DNA of 19,355 bases from Deltaproteobacteria bacterium (lineage in GTDB: Bacteria > Desulfobacterota > Binatia > UBA9968): contig VBLN01000082.1 in the NCBI GenBank assembly GCA_005878685.1, forward strand, positions 1 to 19,355. The letters are read 5' to 3'. Made by a program: the position numbers and the translations under genes. Positions within the stretch are counted from its first letter, which is position 1, and the number at the start of each line of letters is the position of its first letter. Of this stretch, positions 14,891 to 19,355 are shown piece by piece. The notes beneath the pieces were generated by a model. That model did not search any database. It saw nothing but the letters and a program-made list of their open reading frames with translations, and was not told where the DNA came from.

Positions 14891-14930
14891 CGCTCCGACT
14901 TTTTTCGGTATGAAAAAGGTTTTCGGAGCG
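14891..14930. terminator. Inverted repeat between convergent genes, possible terminator
   Basis: CGCTCCGA (14891-14898) pairs with TCGGAGCG (14923-14930). Between them a T-rich segment and an A-rich segment can extend the stem imperfectly. It lies 14 bases after the MCE stop and about 100 bases beyond the end of the opposing methyltransferase gene. No T-run follows the stem, so its strength as a terminator is doubtful. Nothing else is recognised in the rest of the 156-base gap. Confidence 0.4.
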
Positions 14931-15032
14931 AGGTCCTGAGCAAACTACGATCGGTAAGCTCATCATCGGTGAGATCACCTTGCGCTCGACTAAATTTTGA
15001 TTTGCCTAGCGGTCTGCTGATTCAGATCGGGG

Positions 15033-15731
15033 CTAAGATTCCTCTCCGTTTCGCATCGCGCGGATGGAATGGGATTCTAGGTTGGTTGAACCTATACCCC
15101 GATACCTATCTTTCTGGTTGCGCCCGACCAAAACCGTGTAGAGAGAGAGCTTTGACAGCTTATAGACGGTTTCGACTTGCAGTTCCGTTGCGGCAATGAA
15201 GGGCCTGAGCCTTAGGTTGGTGCGCCAGCCCAGGTGACGCGTCACCGGGTCGAGGGCTTCGGTCAGAGTACCAAAGACCGGAAAGTCTGTGGTAAAATGA
15301 TTTACAATAACGATTCTCCCTCCCGGCCGGCAAACCCGCTTCACCTCTTGCATCATTCTTATCGGATCTGGGACGACCGTCACGACGTGAAAGGCCATGA
15401 CATAATCGAAGCTGTCTTCGGGGAAATCGAGATGGAGAGCATCCATCTCCATGACCGTGAAGTGGGTCCATCCGTTTTCCTGGATCTTCTCCCGAGCGCG
15501 GCTCAACATGTCCGGCGCCAGGTCGATTCCAATGACCTCACAGTGGGGAGGATAGGCGGGAAACGAGGTGCCGGTTCCGGCGCCCACTTCCAACACCTTT
15601 GCTCCAGGGGCAATGCCCAGATCTTCGATGACCTGCTTTAGGCGGGCATAATAGATCTTGCCGAATATCTTGTCGTAAAGGGGCGCAAAGTCCGAGTAGA
15701 GCTTGCTTTCATGTGCTTCTATCTCACCCAT
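15033..15731 (-). CDS. Class I SAM-dependent methyltransferase, PmtA-like (phosphatidylethanolamine N-methyltransferase type)
   Basis: The 232-residue protein has a Rossmann methyltransferase fold. Motif I is KVLEVGAGTGTSFP (GxGxG at 50-54), followed by the acidic residue after strand 2 (Asp70 in VIGIDLAPDM), the MEMDALHLDFPEDSFDYV segment, and the post-motif VKRVCRPGGRIVIVNHF. The start FAPLYDKIFGKIYY, the AFHVVTVVPDP segment and the NHF ending resemble Rhodobacter-type PmtA, which methylates phosphatidylethanolamine towards phosphatidylcholine. That substrate is inferred; UbiE-like or other small-molecule methyltransferases remain possible. The gene follows the small helix-turn-helix gene after 25 bases on the same strand, and its 3' end faces the MCE gene. 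Confidence 0.82.
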   Translation of the reverse strand: MGEIEAHESKLYSDFAPLYDKIFGKIYYARLKQVIEDLGIAPGAKVLEVGAGTGTSFPAYPPHCEVIGIDLAPDMLSRAREKIQENGWTHFTVMEMDALHLDFPEDSFDYVMAFHVVTVVPDPIRMMQEVKRVCRPGGRIVIVNHFTTDFPVFGTLTEALDPVTRHLGWRTNLRLRPFIAATELQVETVYKLSKLSLYTVLVGRNQKDRYRGIGSTNLESHSIRAMRNGEES

Positions 15732-15756
15732 GATGCCAAACCGCTCCGTTGCGGGA

Positions 15757-15951
15757 TTACGCTACCCCAACGACCCGCGGCTGTTTCTTGTTGAAGGCGA
15801 AGATATCCCTTCTTCGAAATCGCCACTGCTTTCCCTTCTTGAAGCCAGGCAAAATATTTTTGCGCGCAAACTCGTTGACCGTATCAGGGCTGAGGTCCAA
15901 GATGACGGCGACTTCCTTGCTGTTCAGCAACTCCTCTTCTCTGTCCAACAT
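15757..15951 (-). CDS. Small excisionase-type (MerR-like) helix-turn-helix protein
   Basis: This 64-residue protein is a single winged-helix DNA-binding domain of the HTH_17/excisionase type. Residues ~8-55 read LLNSKEVAVILDLSPDTVNE (recognition helix region), then GFKKGKQWRFRRRDIFAF, close to the family pattern 'xVGxxWRFxxxDLxxW'. Such proteins bind DNA but have no effector or catalytic domain, and many chromosomal ones act as small regulators (BldC-like) rather than in phage excision. GGAGGGG lies 6 bases before the ATG on this strand, and a good promoter lies upstream. No integrase or other mobile gene is nearby, so a regulatory role in the two-gene unit with the PmtA-like methyltransferase is more likely than excision. 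Confidence 0.85.
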   Translation of the reverse strand: MLDREEELLNSKEVAVILDLSPDTVNEFARKNILPGFKKGKQWRFRRRDIFAFNKKQPRVVGVA

Positions 15952-16003
15952 AATCTACCCCTCCGATGAAGATGTTTCGACGGTCAAGCGGTATAAGTTG
16001 AGT

Positions 16004-16032
16004 TTTCTAGCAAGTTAACCGGACAGTGTCAA
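16004..16032 (-). promoter_or_regulatory. Sigma70-type promoter for the HTH/methyltransferase unit
   Basis: On the minus strand a perfect TTGACA (16027-16032) is followed after exactly 17 bases by TAGAAA (16004-16009, 4 of 6 matches). The implied start near 15998 gives a leader of about 45 bases and places the GGAGGGG before the HTH gene correctly. The gap to the divergent AsmA-like gene is 157 bases. No other site is recognised in it. Confidence 0.5.
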
Positions 16033-16108
16033 GGCAAACATGAACGCCGCTTAACTTGCGCCTCATCCAAAGTCCCTGTAGCATGCATGGGAGCATGTCT
16101 CACGTCTT

Positions 16109-16804
16109 ATGCCTAGGCCTTTGAAGATCGCTGGCTGGCTCGGACTCGCCGTAGTTCTGCTCTTTGCCGCTCTCGTTCTTACTTTTTACTGGCTGATTCA
16201 GATCGGAGAATTTCGCGACTATCTCGTCAGTGAAGTCGAGCGGCAAACCCAGTTGAAGGTCAGGATCGGCGAAGCGAGACTCGGGATGGGACGTGCGATG
16301 GGAATCTCTTTTCGGGATTTTGCCCTACTGGCGCCCGGTAAGGACCAACCGATCATTGAAGCCCAGAGGGTTTTGGTTCGCGTCGCCCTGCGCCCTCTGC
16401 TTCAGCGTCGGCTGGTGTTCGACGAGATTCGCTTGTACCAACCGAAGCTGCAGATCGCCCGAGACGAAAAAGGAAAGATTTCCCTTCTGGAAATGATCTT
16501 GAGTCTGCCTTTTGCGCGGCAGCATGATATCCGGTTCGACCTGGCCTTGCGCGAGATCAAGATGGAAAAAGGGGAAATTCTATTTCTAGACTATCGACAA
16601 GGAGAACGAGCGACCATTACGCGGCTGCGTGAGGTCGATCTAGACCTTCGGCGCATTCCAGCGAAAGACGCCCTGCTGCCGCCACAGCTTCCGACCGAGA
16701 GACCGCCGGAAGAAGACAGGGCGATTCAGTTTAGCCTAAAGACAATCATCGAGAAAGATGGGCAAAAGGGAGAGGGAAAATGGTTCTGCCGAAGGATGGG
16801 TTAG
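16109..16804 (+). CDS. AsmA-like protein, N-terminal section (ends in a frame change)
   Basis: The first 224 codons encode the start of an AsmA/YhdP-type protein: a signal anchor at residues ~6-29 (KIAGWLGLAVVLLFAALVLT), then a periplasmic beta-rich region with the AsmA-typical VLVRVALRPLLQRRLVFDEI and LYQPKLQIARDEKGKISLLE segments. The frame then reads WFCRRMG and stops at TAG 16802-16804, while the neighbouring frame carries on the same protein. The switch must lie between 16735 (after a stop in the other frame) and 16804. The sequence GGGAAAA at 16774-16780 sits in the phase X XXY YYZ required for -1 slippage. Options are a one-base loss from an A5 run, true -1 recoding, or two coupled genes. 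There is no convincing Shine-Dalgarno before the ATG at 16109. Confidence 0.82.
   Translation: MPRPLKIAGWLGLAVVLLFAALVLTFYWLIQIGEFRDYLVSEVERQTQLKVRIGEARLGMGRAMGISFRDFALLAPGKDQPIIEAQRVLVRVALRPLLQRRLVFDEIRLYQPKLQIARDEKGKISLLEMILSLPFARQHDIRFDLALREIKMEKGEILFLDYRQGERATITRLREVDLDLRRIPAKDALLPPQLPTERPPEEDRAIQFSLKTIIEKDGQKGEGKWFCRRMG
16774..16780 (+). promoter_or_regulatory. Candidate -1 slippery heptamer G GGA AAA
   Basis: The heptamer is in the right phase relative to the upstream frame. An SD-like AAGGGAGAGG (16766-16775) abuts it. A stem of TGC plus CGAAG pairing with CTTCG and GCA (16787-16794 with 16807-16818, 4-base bulge) begins 6 bases downstream. The same purine tract could equally serve as a ribosome binding site for the ATG at 16780. 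Confidence 0.35.
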
Positions 16805-19167
16805 AGCTTCGTCAGGCATGGTTGGACGCCGACATTCAGATGGTGGCGATGTCGGCGGCTTTATTCCATGATTACTACGCCCATCTTCTGCCCATAAGGG
16901 CGATTCAAGGAGGGCTCAATACCTATCTGCATTGGCAGGGAAGCTTAGACCAGGGAGCTCAGATCAAGGGAGAAATCGGTTTTCAACGATTGGAGGTGGA
17001 TGCTCCCGATTTGTTTCCAGGTCGTCTGGTGCCCGGGAATGGAAGATTGGAGTTGGCCGCAGACTGGTCGCCCAAGACTATTCGCCTCTCGCGTTTTGAT
17101 TTGCGCTCGCAGGAAGTCAGCTTAGTGGCGCAGGGCTCCGTGCGCTCATTGGGAGAAAAGGGTTCGGACGTAGAGTTGCATCTTGCGACACCCTACCTGT
17201 CAGTCGTTACCGCGCGCAAATATATTCCTTTGGGCGCCCTTAGCGCTCCGACATGGGGCTCACTCGTCGGCGCAGTGAATCAAGGCGAGATCAAGTTCAC
17301 GAATGTTGCGCTCTCCGGCCCTGTGTCTGATATTCGCCGTCCGTTGGAGGCCGGGTTGGAGAGCCGTCTGTCGCTCGATGCTCAAGTCCGGGATCTAGGC
17401 GGCAATCTCGGAGAGCGCTACCTCCCTGTGCGGGGCGTCAGCGGCAGAATTACGCTGGAGAAGGGAGTCCTCTATTACAAGGGGTTTAAGGGCGCCTATG
17501 GGCAATCGCGGCTGGTGGAAGTTGAAGGAAGTCAAAAGGGCCTGCTTCCGGGACAAGGTCCGCTCGAGCTTCGAGCCAAAGGTGAGATGGATCTGGGAGA
17601 GTTACGAGAGCAGTCGAAGCACGGTTTTCTTCCCCCTCCTGCCGCTAAGGTCATCAACGGCTTGGACGAACTAAGCGGCACGGCCAAATTCGGGATCTCC
17701 CTGCGCAAAGATTCTGACTCGTATGATTACAACGGTCAGCTCTCTTTGGAAAACGCCAGTCTGCGCACGGGCGATTTTTCCTTTGCCCAAGTGAAGGGAG
17801 AGCTCTCTTTCTCTCCCAAAGAAATCCATACTGAAAAACTTAACGCCCTCCTGGGCGGTTCGCCGATCCAGGCACGAGGGGCTTTGAGAGACTATTTGTC
17901 CGAGAGGTCCGCCTTTGACTTGACGGTTGAGTCTTCCGGCATTCGAGCGGGAGTGATCACGCCGATGCTTCTCTCTACGGGCTCTCTTCAGGATCCGGGA
18001 ACAATCCGGGGCGCGGTTCGCTATCAAGGGCCGCTCGACTCTCCTGAGGAGCGCCGGCTCAGCGGTTCGTTGGAGCTGGTCGGCATTCAGTTTCCGCTAA
18101 AACTTTTCAGCCAGCCTTTGCGGGACGTCGTCGGCAAGGTGAATTTTGATGGGAGAGGATTCGACTTTCAAAATCTTAGAGGCCAGGTGATGGGATATGG
18201 CTTTACCTTCAGCGGTCAATGGCGGTATGCGGAGAGACCCCAGTTAGTTTTTACCTTTAGCTCGCCGGAGATCGACTTGGGTCGCGCGCTCTCCCGTCAA
18301 AATTTGGACCTCGACGAATGGTATGACCGGTTGCAAGCACGAGGCAAGATCGCCATCGGCAAAGGAAAGCACGAGGGCTTTGAATTTTCCGATCTCAGGA
18401 CTGATCTCTCGCTGGACAAAAGAGTATGGCGATTGGAGAATCTCTCTGCAGACTCGGCAGGGGGGACAGTCCAGGGCGCTCTGTCTTTCAACGATAGCCG
18501 GGGCGGGTTTGGCCTTTCCGCCGAGCCGATCATTCGAGGAGTGCCGATCCAAACTGTTCTCAGATGGTTCGATTTCGATGCTAGAGAGATTAGGGGCATC
18601 GTTGATGCGACAGGCAAATTCGAGTCGAGGGGCGACACACGGGCTGAAAGAAGGCGAAATCTGAACGGCGATTTTCACCTGGAGATGCGGGATGGCGTTC
18701 TCGGACGGCTGCCGCTGCTGGTCCGCATTCTCAACCTCATGGACTTGACCCGCTGGTTTTCTTTCCAGGTGCCCGACTTCAAGCAAAGGGGCATCAGCTT
18801 TCGCAGTGTGACCGGGGATTTTAAAGTGAAGCAGGGGACGTTTGCGACCGAAAACCTGGTGGTGGAGAGCGACGATATCAGCATCACAGGGGTGGGGCAG
18901 TACGATGGGCCGACGGATTACATCGAAGCCGTGGTTGCGCTCCGCCCTTTCCCGAGAATTCGAGCGGTTGTCAGCTATATTCCCCTGATTGGGCCCGGCA
19001 TCGCCGCGATCAAGGATTCTGTGATGGTGGCGAGCTTTCACGTTCAAGGATCCCTGGACAATCCCACCGTGACTCCGGCTCCCCTGAGCACGCTCTCTGA
19101 GTTTTTCTTTGGCGCGCTTAGGATTCCGCAGAGTCTGATCACGATTCCCGGTACAGGGAACAAGTGA
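16780..19167 (+). CDS. AsmA-like / YhdP-family protein, main section
   Basis: This 795-residue frame continues the AsmA-like protein. Read with the upstream section it gives about 1,019 residues, which is typical of AsmA-family bridge proteins, and this part alone has no signal or anchor. Features are long alternating beta-strand repeats (for example LVAQGSVRSLGEKGSDVELH and GGTVQGALSFNDSRGGFGLS) and an AsmA_2/YhdP-like C-terminus with LNGDFHLEMRDGVLGRLPLL, VTGDFKVKQGTFATENLVVE, ITGVGQYD and SYIPLIGPGIAAIKD. AsmA-family proteins (YhdP, TamB, YdbH) span the periplasm and carry phospholipids towards the outer membrane in E. coli, which fits the nearby Mla genes. If translated separately, it would start at the ATG at 16780 behind AAGGGAGAGG. 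The stop overlaps the next gene's GTG. Confidence 0.85.
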   Translation: MVLPKDGLELRQAWLDADIQMVAMSAALFHDYYAHLLPIRAIQGGLNTYLHWQGSLDQGAQIKGEIGFQRLEVDAPDLFPGRLVPGNGRLELAADWSPKTIRLSRFDLRSQEVSLVAQGSVRSLGEKGSDVELHLATPYLSVVTARKYIPLGALSAPTWGSLVGAVNQGEIKFTNVALSGPVSDIRRPLEAGLESRLSLDAQVRDLGGNLGERYLPVRGVSGRITLEKGVLYYKGFKGAYGQSRLVEVEGSQKGLLPGQGPLELRAKGEMDLGELREQSKHGFLPPPAAKVINGLDELSGTAKFGISLRKDSDSYDYNGQLSLENASLRTGDFSFAQVKGELSFSPKEIHTEKLNALLGGSPIQARGALRDYLSERSAFDLTVESSGIRAGVITPMLLSTGSLQDPGTIRGAVRYQGPLDSPEERRLSGSLELVGIQFPLKLFSQPLRDVVGKVNFDGRGFDFQNLRGQVMGYGFTFSGQWRYAERPQLVFTFSSPEIDLGRALSRQNLDLDEWYDRLQARGKIAIGKGKHEGFEFSDLRTDLSLDKRVWRLENLSADSAGGTVQGALSFNDSRGGFGLSAEPIIRGVPIQTVLRWFDFDAREIRGIVDATGKFESRGDTRAERRRNLNGDFHLEMRDGVLGRLPLLVRILNLMDLTRWFSFQVPDFKQRGISFRSVTGDFKVKQGTFATENLVVESDDISITGVGQYDGPTDYIEAVVALRPFPRIRAVVSYIPLIGPGIAAIKDSVMVASFHVQGSLDNPTVTPAPLSTLSEFFFGALRIPQSLITIPGTGNK

Positions 19168-19355
19168 GCCGGCGGCTGACAATTTACACGAGACAAGACT
19201 GTCATCTCTGTGAGGAGATGAAACTGGCCCTTCAGGAGGTGGCAGAGGAGATACCCTTTGAGGTCGAAGAGATCGATGTCGATGGATCCGCCGACCTCCG
19301 AGATAGATTTGGCCAAGAGGTTCCAGTTCTTTTTATCGACGGCCGCAAGGCTTTT
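19164..19355 (+). CDS. Glutaredoxin-like (DUF836 family) protein, partial at the window edge
   Basis: Sixty-four codons are visible, running off the window. The frame reads RRLTIYTRQDCHLCEEMKLA, then FEVEEIDVDG, LRDRFGQEVPVLFIDGRKAF. This is a thioredoxin fold with a Cys13-His-Leu-Cys16 redox motif and the cis-Pro segment VPVLF, as in the small DUF836/YwfB-like glutaredoxin family. The likely start is GTG at 19164, which overlaps the AsmA-like stop (GTGA), with GGGAA 5-6 bases upstream. Translation is probably coupled to the AsmA-like gene. Family proteins are usually about 80-100 residues, so most of the gene is present. The substrate is unknown. Confidence 0.85.
   Translation, partial: MSRRLTIYTRQDCHLCEEMKLALQEVAEEIPFEVEEIDVDGSADLRDRFGQEVPVLFIDGRKAF

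Noticed and set aside
14961..15199. Plus-strand frame and the small GGTGA/TCACC palindrome at 14968-14979 in the gap before the methyltransferase
   Set aside because: The frame mostly overlaps the methyltransferase antisense and has no ribosome binding site. The palindrome has only a 2-base centre and is probably chance.
18244..19182. Long minus-strand open frame (312 codons) opposite the AsmA-like gene
   Set aside because: Its product is rich in Arg, His and Pro with no recognisable domain, and it lies fully antisense to a well-supported gene. It is a by-product of that gene's codon bias.

Overview
The window looks like chromosomal DNA of an uncultured Gram-negative bacterium with moderate-to-high GC (mid-50s % by eye). 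An outer membrane is implied by the MlaE/MlaF/MCE lipid transporter, a periplasmic Do/HtrA protease, TatA and an AsmA-like protein. Glutathione reductase and a PmtA-type phospholipid methyltransferase suggest a proteobacterial, 'deltaproteobacterial', Methylomirabilota or Binatota-like lineage. That placement is inference; no 16S or marker phylogeny is available. There is no prophage, IS element, CRISPR array, rRNA or tRNA.

Layout. (1) 1-1240 (+): the C-terminal part of glutathione reductase, then a YjbQ/UPF0047 gene. (2) 1299-2464 (-): a YqgE/AlgH protein with an unusual N-terminal export signal, and a DUF1178 zinc-ribbon gene broken near its 3' end. (3) 2540-3695 (+): a FemAB/GNAT-like (DUF482) gene broken by two frameshifts and a stop. 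(4) 3785-8888 (+): a tight five-gene operon, purM, purN, DUF523, an LPG-synthase-TM/YbhN-like membrane protein and a KimA-like APC potassium transporter. (5) 8930-10249 (-): mgtE with about 10 residues missing from its second CBS domain. (6) 10405-14876 (+): a degP/htrA-like protease, a heptamer-repeat palindrome, tatA, then mlaE-mlaF-MCE. (7) 15033-15951 (-): a small excisionase-type helix-turn-helix gene and a PmtA-like methyltransferase behind a good sigma70-like promoter. (8) 16109-19355 (+): an AsmA-like gene split in two frames at a GGGAAAA heptamer, overlapping a partial glutaredoxin-like gene.

Much of the right half concerns the cell envelope: lipid traffic between membranes (MlaE, MlaF, MCE, AsmA-like), phospholipid head-group methylation (PmtA-like), periplasmic quality control (DegP) and export (TatA). 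The middle combines late-early purine synthesis with potassium and magnesium transport.

No wholly new multi-gene system is evident. The most interesting signals are the possible -1 recoding or split site in the AsmA-like gene, the shortened CBS2 of MgtE, the exported YqgE variant, the heptamer-repeat hairpin, and the clustered gene decay at 2005-3695. Several of these lesions could be assembly errors, and they need read-level checking before biological interpretation.
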